Shown here: piece after piece, positions 1-8,157 of the stretch
Layout of the letters: each line of letters begins with the position of its first letter
Position numbering within the stretch: position 1 is the stretch's first letter
Source: Clostridia bacterium
GTDB taxonomy: Bacteria; Bacillota; Clostridia; CAKSNL01; HGM11501
Length of the DNA stretch: 64,000 bases
Assembly: GCA_017411325.1 (NCBI GenBank)
Contig: JAFQQJ010000065.1
Span: forward strand, 181,318 to 245,317
Direction of reading: 5' to 3'
Notes under the pieces: generated by a model
What the model was told of the DNA's origin: nothing
Database searches by the model: none
The model's input: the letters and a program-made list of their open reading frames with translations, nothing else
Made by a program: the position numbers and the translations under genes

Positions 1-635
1 TCATCGGGAACGCCGCTTCCGCCGTGAAGAACCAGTGCAACATCCACATTTTTATGGATTTCAGCGATTCTTTCAATTGCAAGCTTGGGAGCCTTTTTAT
101 ATCTTCCGTGAGCAGTACCAACCGCAATTGCAAGTGCAGTTACGCCTGTTCCCTCAACGAAAGCCTTTGCTTCTTCCACTGTGGTGTATTCTGTAGTCTG
201 TTCATCGCCGTTTGCCGCAGAGCCAACGTGACCGATTTCACCTTCAACCTCCACACCTACTGCCTTACAAAGCTCAACAACGTTCTTTGTTCCGGCAATG
301 TTTTCTTCCATGGGAAGAGCGGATTTATCAATCATAATACCTGTTGCACCATAGCGGAGAGTTCTCATAACCTCAACCTCGCTTGCGCCGTGGTCAAGAT
401 GATAGCAAACGGGAACGCTCGCCTTTTCTGCAGCTGCGATGATTATGGGAGCAAGGAAGTATCCTTCCTCGTTTGTAACAAGACGTGAGTAGTTCTGAAG
501 TATTACGGGAGCATTCTGTCTTTCAGCCGCTCTTATAACACCCATAACTGTTTCCATATTGTATACGTTAAATGCAGGAATGGCGAAATTGCCCTTCTCT
601 GCCATATCAAGCACTGTCTTAAAGCTTACAAGCAT
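1..635 (-). CDS. Class II fructose-bisphosphate/tagatose-bisphosphate aldolase family protein, partial (C-terminus off the left edge)
   Basis: Only the first 211 codons lie in the window. The translation begins MLVSFKTVLDMAEKGNFAIP and carries the zinc-aldolase hallmarks YHLDHGAS (about residues 82-89), the VEGEIGHVG loop and LHGGSG near the cut end, so it is a cytosolic Zn-dependent class II aldolase of the Fba/GatY/KbaY family that cleaves or forms a ketose (bis)phosphate. The ATG sits 12 nt after GAGGAGG and overlaps the stop of the upstream Fe-S gene by 10 nt, so the two are translationally coupled. It is the third gene of an oxidase/Fe-S/aldolase operon. The substrate cannot be read from the sequence; the family includes fructose-1,6- and tagatose-1,6-bisphosphate enzymes. 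Confidence 0.88.
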   Translation of the reverse strand, partial: MLVSFKTVLDMAEKGNFAIPAFNVYNMETVMGVIRAAERQNAPVILQNYSRLVTNEEGYFLAPIIIAAAEKASVPVCYHLDHGASEVEVMRTLRYGATGIMIDKSALPMEENIAGTKNVVELCKAVGVEVEGEIGHVGSAANGDEQTTEYTTVEEAKAFVEGTGVTALAIAVGTAHGRYKKAPKLAIERIAEIHKNVDVALVLHGGSGVPD

Positions 636-1696
636 TCTGAAACAACCTCCTCAATCTTCTTAAGCTCGATTCCGTCAATCTTGTTTTCGGAAAGAAGAGT
701 GTATTCTGCGAAGCACTCTGTAACTAAAATTTCAGCATTTGCGTTCTTCGCATTTGTCCATCTCATATCGGCAACCTTTGCCATTACGTCGGGCATATAT
801 TCATTCATAATGAGGTTTCCGGCAAGAACCGTATCCTTCTTTGAAAGAAGCATATCACGAACGCTTCCGCAGGCATTAAGTATTGTTCTTATAGCCTCTG
901 TTTCGTCCAAGTCTCTTGCAAGTATGGGAGAATCCTGGGGCGTATAAACCTTACCTGAATTCTTAAGTTTGAGTGCACCCTTTTCGATTAATTCTGCAAT
1001 GAAGGATGTGAATGTTACAACCTCGGCTGTAACCTCGATTCCCCACTCCTTGTATTCACGCAGCATTACTTTTGCATCGGAAGGATCGTAGCAGATTACC
1101 TTTTTGTAGTTGTTAAGTACCTTTGCACAATTTTCCATCATAGCCTTTGTTTCTGCTGCGGCACCGAGTAAGAAGTCAAGGCTGTAGCCGCTATTGGGCT
1201 CATCCTTAAGAATTGTGAAATCTAAGCCTGCTGCCTTAAGTACGGAAGCGGCAGTTTTTGCACAGCCCTTTGCGCGTGTGTCTTCACCTATAAAGAAAAG
1301 TATGTCTGTTTCGGGGAAATCAGGAATCTTGTTTTCGTTTTCGATACCGTAGATATTTCCCTTTGCATCCAAATTATCAAGCATCTTTTCAACGTATGCG
1401 GGAATCTTTCCGTCAAGAGCCGCACCGAGTCTTGCTTCCTTTGTAAACATAACGGGATCCCAGCCTGTAACGCAGTCCTTCATACATCCGCCGCAAAGAG
1501 AGCATTCGTATACGTTGTTTATGATATCGTCTGAATATTCAACTGCTTCTCTTGCAACAAGGGAAAGACCGAGAGCTCTCGCTCTTGCTGTGTTTCTTTC
1601 AAGACCTGTTGCGTTTCCGATGGGGCATACGTGATGGCACATCCAGCAGAAACGGCAGGAGTCAATATGTTCTTTTGCTTTATTTGAAAACTGCAT
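626..1696 (-). CDS. (Fe-S)-binding oxidoreductase subunit, GlcF/HdrD-like
   Basis: 356 aa. Two cysteine clusters near the N-terminus (C14, C17, C20, C24 and C65, C68, C71, C75) match a pair of [4Fe-4S] sites as in GlcF, LldE/LutA and heterodisulfide-reductase subunits. The rest has no recognisable catalytic motif and lacks the two clear CCG domains of full-length relatives. It probably takes electrons from the FAD protein encoded 14 nt upstream and passes them to an unknown acceptor. The gene follows a clear Shine-Dalgarno (TAGGAGGTAAGGTT before ATG) and overlaps the aldolase start. No membrane segments are visible, so a cytosolic or peripheral complex is likely. The substrate of the pair is unknown. 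Confidence 0.85.
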   Translation of the reverse strand: MQFSNKAKEHIDSCRFCWMCHHVCPIGNATGLERNTARARALGLSLVAREAVEYSDDIINNVYECSLCGGCMKDCVTGWDPVMFTKEARLGAALDGKIPAYVEKMLDNLDAKGNIYGIENENKIPDFPETDILFFIGEDTRAKGCAKTAASVLKAAGLDFTILKDEPNSGYSLDFLLGAAAETKAMMENCAKVLNNYKKVICYDPSDAKVMLREYKEWGIEVTAEVVTFTSFIAELIEKGALKLKNSGKVYTPQDSPILARDLDETEAIRTILNACGSVRDMLLSKKDTVLAGNLIMNEYMPDVMAKVADMRWTNAKNANAEILVTECFAEYTLLSENKIDGIELKKIEEVVSECL

Positions 1697-1710
1697 AACC
1701 TTACCTCCTA

Positions 1711-3135
1711 TTATAATCCAAGCTTGAACGGATTCATGATGCCGTTGGGGTCAAGCTGCTTCTTAATTCCTTCAAATACCTGCATAGCGGGACCGTACTG
1801 TTCCTTCATAAGACGGCCGAGCTTGATGCCTACGCCGTGGTGGTCGTTTACAACGCCGCCGTTGGCAAGAGCTGTTCTTACGCCGCAGTTCCAGATTGCC
1901 TGATGAAGTCTGAATGCTTCGTGAGGATCTCTGGGAACGTCCTTACCGTCAACGATAAAGCGGTCGTAAATCATGCATCCCCATTCATACCAGTGAGAGA
2001 AGTGAGCGATGAACTTTGCCTGGGGGAAGTTTGTCTCGATTGCCTTCTTCATTTCCCAGTAAATCTTTTCAATCTTGTCATAGGGAGCAATTGTATCCAT
2101 AGTACCGAAGCACTGGGGAATGTCCATCATATGACCGGGATAGAAGAATGTAATCTTTTCCTTCCACCACTTTTCGCCGTATTCAGAGCCTAAGTCTTCT
2201 GCACCGTACTTGCCGAAGGTTTCAAGAAGAATCTTCATTTCAAGGTCAGCCATTTCCTTTACGCCTTCGATGGCGATGTTCATAAATGCGCCCTTCTTTT
2301 CAACGCCGACAATCTTCTTTATAAGAGAAGCTGTTTCAGCCTCGTCATAAAGTCTCATAACAGAGGGCTTGAACTTCTGTAAAAGCTCACGACCTGCATT
2401 GAAAGCATCTGTCATATTTTGGAAGAGGAAGCCTCTGAACTGACGGGACTCGGGCTGCTCGTAAATTCTCATCTGAGCCTTTGTCATAACGCCGAGAGTT
2501 CCCTCAGAACCGATGAATATCTGATTAAGGTCGGGACCTGCCGCATGCTTGGGAGCGGGAGATGTCTCGATGATGTCACCGTTGGGAAGAACAACTTCCA
2601 TCTGGAGCACCATATCGTCAATCTTTCCGTACTTTGTGGAAGATACGCCGATACCGCGGTGAGCCAAAAATCCGCCTACTGTGGAGCAGGTAAGGGATGA
2701 AGGATAGTGCATTGTTGCATATCCTCTTTCGTTTGCAGCCCACTCAATGTGCTTATAGATTGCACCTGTTCCGCACTCTATGTACATACCCTGCTCGTTT
2801 ACGTCATAAATTTTGTTCATTCTCTTTGTATCAAGAACGATACCGCCGCAAACGGGAATTGCACCGCCCTGTGTACCGCCGCCGGCACCCCAGGTGGTTA
2901 CGGGAATTTTGTAGTAGTTTGCAATTTTCAATACCGCAGAGGTTTCCTTTGCATCCTTGGGAGCAACTATAAAGTCACCCTCGGGCATTCTTAAACCTCT
3001 GTCTGCCCACATTCTGGAAAGCCAGAAATAGTCAACACTGTGGGAAACCTTGTCGATTGTTCTTGTAGAACAGTTTTCTCTGCCGACTGCGTCCTCAAGT
3101 TCGGTCGCAATCACGTCAAATAAAAAGTCTGTCAT
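1711..3135 (-). CDS. FAD-binding oxidoreductase, GlcD/D-2-hydroxyacid dehydrogenase family
   Basis: 474 aa. The N-terminal half is a FAD-binding PCMH (VAO-type) domain with the diphosphate-binding TWGAGGGTQGG at residues 81-91. The C-terminal half has the conserved DHHGVG at 431-436 and the terminal LDPNGIMNP typical of GlcD, D-lactate dehydrogenase and alkyl-DHAP synthase relatives. The family oxidises D-2-hydroxyacids with FAD. Here the Fe-S partner lies directly downstream, then a class II aldolase. The start is supported by GGAGG eight bases upstream. The gene is divergent from an RpiR/SIS regulator whose palindromic operator sits between the two promoters, so the operon is probably induced by a sugar phosphate. 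The exact hydroxyacid is not inferable. Confidence 0.87.
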   Translation of the reverse strand: MTDFLFDVIATELEDAVGRENCSTRTIDKVSHSVDYFWLSRMWADRGLRMPEGDFIVAPKDAKETSAVLKIANYYKIPVTTWGAGGGTQGGAIPVCGGIVLDTKRMNKIYDVNEQGMYIECGTGAIYKHIEWAANERGYATMHYPSSLTCSTVGGFLAHRGIGVSSTKYGKIDDMVLQMEVVLPNGDIIETSPAPKHAAGPDLNQIFIGSEGTLGVMTKAQMRIYEQPESRQFRGFLFQNMTDAFNAGRELLQKFKPSVMRLYDEAETASLIKKIVGVEKKGAFMNIAIEGVKEMADLEMKILLETFGKYGAEDLGSEYGEKWWKEKITFFYPGHMMDIPQCFGTMDTIAPYDKIEKIYWEMKKAIETNFPQAKFIAHFSHWYEWGCMIYDRFIVDGKDVPRDPHEAFRLHQAIWNCGVRTALANGGVVNDHHGVGIKLGRLMKEQYGPAMQVFEGIKKQLDPNGIMNPFKLGL

Positions 3136-3181
3136 GTTAATACCTCCGTTTTTTTACTTTACACATTATTTGCTATTTTAC

Positions 3182-3210
3182 ATATTATCACATCTTATAT
3201 TAAAATGCAA
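3182..3210 (-). promoter_or_regulatory. Promoter of the oxidase/Fe-S/aldolase operon
   Basis: Reading the minus strand, TTGCAT (3210-3205), a 17-bp spacer and TAATAT (3187-3182) form a sigma-A-type promoter about 50 bp upstream of the FAD gene start. Its -35 element lies 8 bp from the palindrome at 3219-3232. Confidence 0.65.
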
Positions 3211-3218
3211 GACTTTTT

Positions 3219-3232
3219 TGAAAAAATTTTCA
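3219..3232. promoter_or_regulatory. Palindromic operator O1, probable RpiR site
   Basis: TGAAAAAATTTTCA is a perfect inverted repeat (TGAAAA, AA, TTTTCA). It lies between the -35 elements of the divergent promoters of the oxidase operon and the RpiR gene and shares both half-sites with the palindrome at 3272-3286. Assignment to the RpiR protein is inferred from position. Confidence 0.6.
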
Positions 3233-3261
3233 TTGACTTTCGGTTGTTGTTATGCTAAAAT
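3233..3261 (+). promoter_or_regulatory. Promoter of the RpiR-family regulator
   Basis: TTGACT (3233-3238), a 17-bp spacer and TAAAAT (3256-3261). The predicted transcription start near 3268 is directly followed by operator O2, so binding there would block initiation or early elongation. Confidence 0.75.
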
Positions 3262-3271
3262 GGTTAAAAAG

Positions 3272-3286
3272 TGAAAATTATTTTCA
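3272..3286. promoter_or_regulatory. Palindromic operator O2, probable RpiR site
   Basis: TGAAAA-TTA-TTTTCA, a perfect inverted repeat with the same half-sites as O1 but a 3-bp instead of 2-bp centre. It overlaps the predicted start of the regulator transcript, which suggests autorepression. Confidence 0.6.
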
Positions 3287-3303
3287 TTTTTCGGAGGTGT
3301 TTT

Positions 3304-4140
3304 ATGGACAGAACCATGCTTAAAATACAGATGCTCTATGACGAAATGGGAAAATCAGAGAAAAAAGTAGCGGATTTTATAATCTCCCATCCGTCGGAGC
3401 TTCTTCCCCTATCCATAACGGAGCTTGCTGAAAAAAGCAAGAGCAGCGAGGCTACAATCGTCCGCTTTGCAAGGCGTCTCGGGCTTTCAGGCTATCAGGA
3501 GCTTAAAATTTCCATTGCAAGAGAAAGCGGAAAGGTCATTGACAATCACGATGTTGCAACGGAAGACACCACCTTTGAGATTTTCGAAAAGGTCACAAAC
3601 GATATTTATAAGTCCCTTGAAATGACAAAGCAGTCCCTTTCCCCCGAAGCCTTAGAAAAAGCCGCAAAGGCAATTTTAGATGCCAAAAAGGTGGTAATTT
3701 TCGGTCTCGGAAACTCCGCCTCCGTGGCGCAGGATGCAGGGCATAAATTCTTCAGGGCAGGATGCGACGCTTCCGTTTTTTCAGACAACCATATGCAGGC
3801 AATTGCCGCATCTCATTTAAATAGCGGCGACGTTGCCATAGGCATCTCCCACTCCGGCTCGTCAAAGGATATTGTTGATGCCCTGAAAATTGCAAAGGGA
3901 CAGGGCGCAACAACCATCTCAATAACAAACAAGGGTAAGTCCCCCATAGTAAAGGAATCGGACATCACCCTTTTTACCTCATCAATGGAAACGGAATATA
4001 CAATCCTCGGCTTAAATTCCAGAATTGCGGCTCTTACCATAATTGACACTATTTATTCCTACATCGTGTGCCGTAAAACCACCGATGCCGAAAACGCAAT
4101 AAAGAGCGTCGAGGACGCTCTTAAAGGAAAGAAATATTAA
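3304..4140 (+). CDS. MurR/RpiR family transcriptional regulator (HTH_6 + SIS)
   Basis: 278 aa from the ATG at 3304 (MDRTMLKIQM), chosen because GGAGGTG lies 5-10 nt upstream; an upstream in-frame start at 3271 would lie inside the operator. Residues 1-77 form the HTH_6 DNA-binding domain (LSITELAEKSKSSEATIVRF). Residues from about 115 to 250 form a sugar-phosphate isomerase (SIS) fold with VIFGLGNSA, GISHSGSSKD and ITNKGKSP. RpiR proteins sense phosphosugars. Two perfect palindromes in the divergent intergenic region suggest it controls itself and the oxidase/Fe-S/aldolase operon. A terminator follows directly. Confidence 0.92.
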   Translation: MDRTMLKIQMLYDEMGKSEKKVADFIISHPSELLPLSITELAEKSKSSEATIVRFARRLGLSGYQELKISIARESGKVIDNHDVATEDTTFEIFEKVTNDIYKSLEMTKQSLSPEALEKAAKAILDAKKVVIFGLGNSASVAQDAGHKFFRAGCDASVFSDNHMQAIAASHLNSGDVAIGISHSGSSKDIVDALKIAKGQGATTISITNKGKSPIVKESDITLFTSSMETEYTILGLNSRIAALTIIDTIYSYIVCRKTTDAENAIKSVEDALKGKKY

Positions 4141-4141
4141 A

Positions 4142-4169
4142 AGCTCCGGGCTTGCCCGAAGCTTTTTTT
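4142..4169 (+). terminator. Rho-independent terminator after the RpiR gene
   Basis: Hairpin AGCTCCGGGC / GCCCGAAGCT with a 2-nt loop (one internal mismatch) followed by a run of T, one base after the RpiR stop codon. It lies between two convergent genes. Confidence 0.85.
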
Positions 4170-4173
4170 GTTA

Positions 4174-5031
4174 TTAAAGATTAAGAAGCACAACTGCGCC
4201 GGTGCCTAAGATTACGCCGATTATCTGACAGGGCGTAAGCTTTTCTTTATAAAGCGTCATTGACACCGCAACGGTTACGATGATTCCACCTGCTGATACA
4301 AGGGGGAACATTACAGAAGGTGCCATTTTATAAACCGATACCAGCATCATCACAAAGAGGTTTACAGCACCGTTGGCAATACCGCAAACTGCATACCAGG
4401 GGAAGCCTTTTTTTAGGGATGTGCCGATAGTTTTTCTTTCCTTTGTGAAAAACGCCACCGCAAAAAGTGTAAATGCCGTAATTAAAAGGGCTATTATCAT
4501 AAACTCGTTTTTGTATTTTCCGTCAAGTGCCTGCTGCTGTGCCGTCTGCACAGTGGAGCATCCGCCGTTTCCGAGGAAAGCAAGAAATGCAAAGATTGCC
4601 CACTTAAGCGTTATTTTTTTATCGTCCTTTTTCTCCATATTAACAAATACAAGAGAAATCAAAAGGAGAATTATTCCTCCGATTAAAATTCCGTCAACCT
4701 CGTCCCCGTTCATAATTCCGTAAATTGCCGGAATTATTAAAGAATAGGAAGAAATAAGGCTTGTCAGAGATAAAGGACCCGTCAGAATGGCAAGAACGGA
4801 AAAAGCAACCCCCATACTGTAAAAAACAGAAAAGCCGACAGAATAGGGCAAAAATTCCGCGCTGTATTCAAATGTTCCTATGGAAGAAAATATGAAAAAC
4901 AATGCCGCAATCGCAGCAGATGCTCCCGAAAAGACAAAAACTCCGCCGCCGACCTTTATGTTATATGCTTTTTTTACAATGTTCTGTAATGCTACTCCGA
5001 GAATTACCAAAATCAGAACCAAAGTACTCAT
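4174..5031 (-). CDS. DMT-superfamily (EamA-like) permease
   Basis: 285 aa from the ATG at 5031 (MSTLVLILVILG), preceded by AAGGTGG 7 nt upstream; a longer reading (start 5058) would include the Shine-Dalgarno. The protein is almost entirely hydrophobic, with about ten predicted membrane helices and an internal duplication as in EamA/drug-metabolite transporters. It would move a small metabolite across the cytoplasmic membrane, but the substrate cannot be predicted. It converges on the RpiR gene and runs away from the PocR-AraC regulator, so it may be a stand-alone unit. Confidence in family is good and in role low. Confidence 0.8.
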   Translation of the reverse strand: MSTLVLILVILGVALQNIVKKAYNIKVGGGVFVFSGASAAIAALFFIFSSIGTFEYSAEFLPYSVGFSVFYSMGVAFSVLAILTGPLSLTSLISSYSLIIPAIYGIMNGDEVDGILIGGIILLLISLVFVNMEKKDDKKITLKWAIFAFLAFLGNGGCSTVQTAQQQALDGKYKNEFMIIALLITAFTLFAVAFFTKERKTIGTSLKKGFPWYAVCGIANGAVNLFVMMLVSVYKMAPSVMFPLVSAGGIIVTVAVSMTLYKEKLTPCQIIGVILGTGAVVLLNL

Positions 5032-5152
5032 AAATACGCCACCTTTAATTTTTTTCACGGATAATTTTACTACAAATCTTTCCTTTTTTCAATACCCATC
5101 TTAGGCAAATAGTCCTTTATTTTCGTACTATATTTCCCAAATTGTAAAATCC

Positions 5153-5181
5153 TTGACGAATCATCCTTTATGTTCTATAAT
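5153..5181 (+). promoter_or_regulatory. Promoter of the PocR-AraC regulator
   Basis: TTGACG (5153-5158), 17-bp spacer, TATAAT (5176-5181). The predicted start near 5188 leaves only about 10 nt of leader before the ATG at 5198. Confidence 0.75.
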
Positions 5182-5197
5182 GGTGACGGGTGATTTT

Positions 5198-6040
5198 ATG
5201 ATTATACGTTATGACAAAGAAAAGCTTATTTCGGCACTTCGCGACTTTTCCAACGCCACGGGAATAAATATAAATCTTATTGACAAGGACGGTCATACGC
5301 AGATTTTGTGGAATGACTACAAGGCGCATTTTGACATTCCGCCCTATTGCCGCCTTATTCACTCCCTCCCCCAGTCACGCAATAAATGTCACGCCTCTGA
5401 CAGAATGCTTATCGAAAGGTGTAAAAAAAGCCTTAAGGCGGAGCATCACATCTGCCACGCCGGGCTTATTGATATTGCGGTTCCCATAACTCACAACGAT
5501 TCTGTTCTTGGCTACATAATTTTAGGACAGATGAAAAAGGAAACGGATTTTAAAAAGGTTTATCCCTTAATCGCCCACACCGGTCTTCCGATGGAAGAAA
5601 TGAAAAAAAGCTTTGATGCACTCCCCACCTTTGACGACAGCAAGATAAAAGGCGTTATAAGCGTGGCGGTGATGCTTACAAAATATATTTTAACCGAAAA
5701 TATGGTAAAAACAAAAAGCGGGCATAAGCTTGACATCCTGACGGAATATATCGATGCGCACTTAGGAGAGGTATTAACGCCCGACTCCATTTCAAAAGGC
5801 ACTTACCTTTCCAAAACCACTTTATACAAGCTTACAAACAGGCATTTCGGTATGGCTCTCGGCGAATACATAAACTTAAAAAAGCTTGATAAATCATTAG
5901 AGCTTTTAGAAAAAGCAGACCTTTCAATAGAAGAGGTTGCAACCTCCTCCGGCTTTTCCGGTGCCTCCTATTACGGCAAGCTTTTTAAAAAGTATAAAGG
6001 CATCTCTCCCACCGCCTACAGAAAAAAGCTTACACTTTGA
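5198..6040 (+). CDS. AraC-family regulator with PocR sensory domain
   Basis: 280 aa from the ATG at 5198 (MIIRYDKEKL); the promoter at 5153-5181 rules out the earlier in-frame start at 5153. Residues 1-165 form a PocR ligand-binding domain with its cysteine set (C51, C64, C75, C86), the CHASD motif and GYIILGQ. The C-terminal 100 residues are an AraC-type double helix-turn-helix (KTTLYKLTNRHFG, then IEEVATSSGFSGASYYGKLF). PocR domains bind small hydrophobic or diol ligands or act as redox sensors. Immediately downstream is the KDPG aldolase-KDG kinase operon, its likely target. The ribosome-binding site (GGGTGA) is weak and lies at the extreme 5' end of the message. Confidence 0.9.
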   Translation: MIIRYDKEKLISALRDFSNATGININLIDKDGHTQILWNDYKAHFDIPPYCRLIHSLPQSRNKCHASDRMLIERCKKSLKAEHHICHAGLIDIAVPITHNDSVLGYIILGQMKKETDFKKVYPLIAHTGLPMEEMKKSFDALPTFDDSKIKGVISVAVMLTKYILTENMVKTKSGHKLDILTEYIDAHLGEVLTPDSISKGTYLSKTTLYKLTNRHFGMALGEYINLKKLDKSLELLEKADLSIEEVATSSGFSGASYYGKLFKKYKGISPTAYRKKLTL

Positions 6041-6092
6041 TAAAAGAGAGCAAAAAATTAAAGATTTTTTGCAAAAAAAGCAAGAATTTGCA

Positions 6093-6121
6093 TTGACTTA
6101 GTGAAAATAAAAATATATAAT
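6093..6121 (+). promoter_or_regulatory. Promoter of the eda-kdgK operon
   Basis: TTGACT (6093-6098), 17-bp spacer and a perfect TATAAT (6116-6121), followed by an AAAGAGGTG Shine-Dalgarno for the aldolase at 6154. The near-consensus match suggests strong basal activity. Confidence 0.8.
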
Positions 6122-6153
6122 ATAATTGCAAAATTTTTTAAAGAGGTGTTTTT

Positions 6154-7110
6154 ATGTTAAAGAAAATATCCGATATCGGTATCGTACCGGTTATAAAAAT
6201 CAATGACGTAGAAAAGGCTGTTCCCCTTGCGAAGGCTTTAATCGACGGCGGTCTTCCAATTGCCGAAATCACCTTCAGAACAGAGGCTGCCGAGGAAGCT
6301 ATAAAGAGAGTATCCGAAGCTTTCCCCGAAATGTTAGTTGGTGCAGGAACAGTTCTTACCATAGAACAGGCCCAGCGTGCTAAAAACGCAGGTGCTAAAT
6401 TTATCGTAAGCCCCGGCTTCAATCCCAAGGTTGTTTCCTGGTGCTTGGAAAATGACATCATCCCCACACCCGGATGTACTTCTCCCACAGAAATTGAGCA
6501 GGCTTTGGAGCTTGGCTTAAAAGTTGTTAAGTTCTTCCCCGCAGAGCAGAGCGGCGGTATCGATAAGATAAAGGCTTTATCTGCTCCCTACGGCAACTTA
6601 AAGTTTATCCCCACAGGCGGAATCGGACTTGATAACTTAACCACATACATCACAAACAAGAAAATCCTTGCCTGCGGCGGAAGCTTTATGGTTAAGGAAG
6701 ACTATATCGAAAACGGCGAATGGGACAAGATTACCGAACTCACAAAGAAAGCTGTTTCCATTATGCTTGGCTTTGAAATCGGCCACATCGGCGTTAACAC
6801 AGCTGATGCTGCAGAAGCTTCCTGCGTTGCAGTTAAGTTTGCAAAGGCTTTCGGAGGTATCGAAACTTCTGAAGGAAATTCCAGCTTCTGGGCGGGCAAG
6901 ATTATCGAAATCATGAAGGGCAAAGGCAAAGGCGTAAACGGTCACATCGCAATCAAGACAAACTCTGTTGACAGAGCAGTTTACCACTTAAAGGCTCAGG
7001 GCATCGAATTTGACGAATCTTCCGCACTTTTCAATGCTGACGGCTCTATGAAGGTTATATTCTTTAAGGATGAAATTGCAGGCTTTGCACTTCACCTTCT
7101 TCAGAAATAA
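6154..7110 (+). CDS. eda: KDPG/KHG aldolase fused to a C-terminal VOC-like domain
   Basis: 318 aa, about 110 longer than ordinary Eda. Residues 1-205 are a class I KDPG/KHG aldolase: catalytic E38 (AEITFR), GAGTVL at 64-69, IVSPGFNP at 84-91, PTPGCTSPTE and Schiff-base lysine K126 in VVKFFPAE. It cleaves 2-keto-3-deoxy-6-phosphogluconate to pyruvate and glyceraldehyde-3-phosphate. Residues 206-318 (GFEIGHIGVNTADAAEA to the end) resemble a vicinal-oxygen-chelate/glyoxalase fold half, with hydrophobic strands and HIAIKTNSVDRAVYHLKAQG. The role of that extension is not known to me; it could be regulatory or structural. The KDG kinase follows after 18 nt, so the pair forms the last two steps of uronate/KDG catabolism. 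Confidence 0.92.
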   Translation: MLKKISDIGIVPVIKINDVEKAVPLAKALIDGGLPIAEITFRTEAAEEAIKRVSEAFPEMLVGAGTVLTIEQAQRAKNAGAKFIVSPGFNPKVVSWCLENDIIPTPGCTSPTEIEQALELGLKVVKFFPAEQSGGIDKIKALSAPYGNLKFIPTGGIGLDNLTTYITNKKILACGGSFMVKEDYIENGEWDKITELTKKAVSIMLGFEIGHIGVNTADAAEASCVAVKFAKAFGGIETSEGNSSFWAGKIIEIMKGKGKGVNGHIAIKTNSVDRAVYHLKAQGIEFDESSALFNADGSMKVIFFKDEIAGFALHLLQK

Positions 7111-7128
7111 TAGAAAGGACGTTTTGTT

Positions 7129-8157
7129 ATGAAAAAAGTTGTTACACTCGGCGAAATTATGTTAAGACTTAAGTCTCCCGGTCTTGAAAGATTTATGCAG
7201 TCCCCCATGCTTGAGGCAACCTTCGGCGGCGGTGAAGCAAACGTTGCAGTTTCCCTTGCCAACTTCGGTATGGAAGCAAAGTACGTTACCGCTCTTCCCA
7301 AGCACGACATTACATATGCACTTACCTGCCAGCTTCGCGGCTTCGGCGTTGATATTTCCGATATCGTTTACTCCGAAGGAAGACTCGGTACATACTATCT
7401 TGAAACAGGCTCCAACCAGAGACCTTCCAAGGTAATTTATGACAGAGCTTATTCTTCCATCGCTCTTGCAACACCCGATCTTTTCGACTTTAAGAAGATT
7501 TTCGACGGAGCAGAGTGGTTCCACATCACAGGTATCACCCCCGCTCTTTCCCAGAGCGCAGCCGATGTTTCTCTTGCAGCTTGTAAGGCAGCAAAGGAAA
7601 TGGGCTTAAAGGTTTCCTGCGACTTAAACTACAGAAAGAACCTCTGGAAGTACGGCAAGGAAGCAAAGGAAATTATGAGAGAGCTTGTTAAGTACGTTGA
7701 CGTAATCATCGCAAACGAAGAAGACTGTCAGAAGTCCCTCGGCATCGAAGCAGGAAGCGACGTTACAGGCGGTCACCTTGACACAGCTAAGTACGAAGTT
7801 CTTGCAAAGGAAGTACTTAAAATGTATCCCAACGCAGAAAAGATTGCAATCACACTTCGTGAAAGCAAGAGTGCAAACCACAACGACTGGTCTGCTTGTA
7901 TCTGCGACGGCAAGGAATTTTACGTTTCCAAGAAGTATGAAATCAAGGATATCGTTGACAGAGTTGGCGGCGGCGACTCCTTCGGTGCAGGCTTGATTTA
8001 CGGACTTCTTAACTATGACGATATGAAGAAAGCTCTTGAATTTGCAGTTGCGGCAAGCTGCTTAAAGCACACCATCATCGGTGACTTTAACAGAGTAACC
8101 GTTAAGGAAGTTGAAACCTTAATGGGTGGCGACGGCTCAGGAAGAGTACAGAGATAA
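7129..8157 (+). CDS. kdgK: 2-dehydro-3-deoxygluconokinase (PfkB family)
   Basis: 342 aa. Ribokinase/PfkB-family sugar kinase: N-terminal [10 protein letters not shown], the [15 protein letters not shown] glycine-rich segment (about residues 28-42) and the C-terminal PfkB signature [10 protein letters not shown] at about 279-288, whose Asp is the catalytic base. With the KDPG aldolase 18 nt upstream, the natural role is ATP-dependent phosphorylation of 2-keto-3-deoxygluconate to KDPG. GAAAGGA precedes the ATG. It is the last gene of the operon and is followed by a tandem repeat array instead of a simple terminator. Assignment to KDG over another keto-sugar rests mainly on context. Confidence 0.9.
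   Translation: MKKVVTLGEIMLRLKSPGLERFMQSPMLEATFGGGEANVAVSLANFGMEAKYVTALPKHDITYALTCQLRGFGVDISDIVYSEGRLGTYYLETGSNQRPSKVIYDRAYSSIALATPDLFDFKKIFDGAEWFHITGITPALSQSAADVSLAACKAAKEMGLKVSCDLNYRKNLWKYGKEAKEIMRELVKYVDVIIANEEDCQKSLGIEAGSDVTGGHLDTAKYEVLAKEVLKMYPNAEKIAITLRESKSANHNDWSACICDGKEFYVSKKYEIKDIVDRVGGGDSFGAGLIYGLLNYDDMKKALEFAVAASCLKHTIIGDFNRVTVKEVETLMGGDGSGRVQR

Noticed and set aside
24..488. 154-codon plus-strand open frame at the left edge
   Set aside because: It is antisense to the class II aldolase, which has clear active-site motifs.
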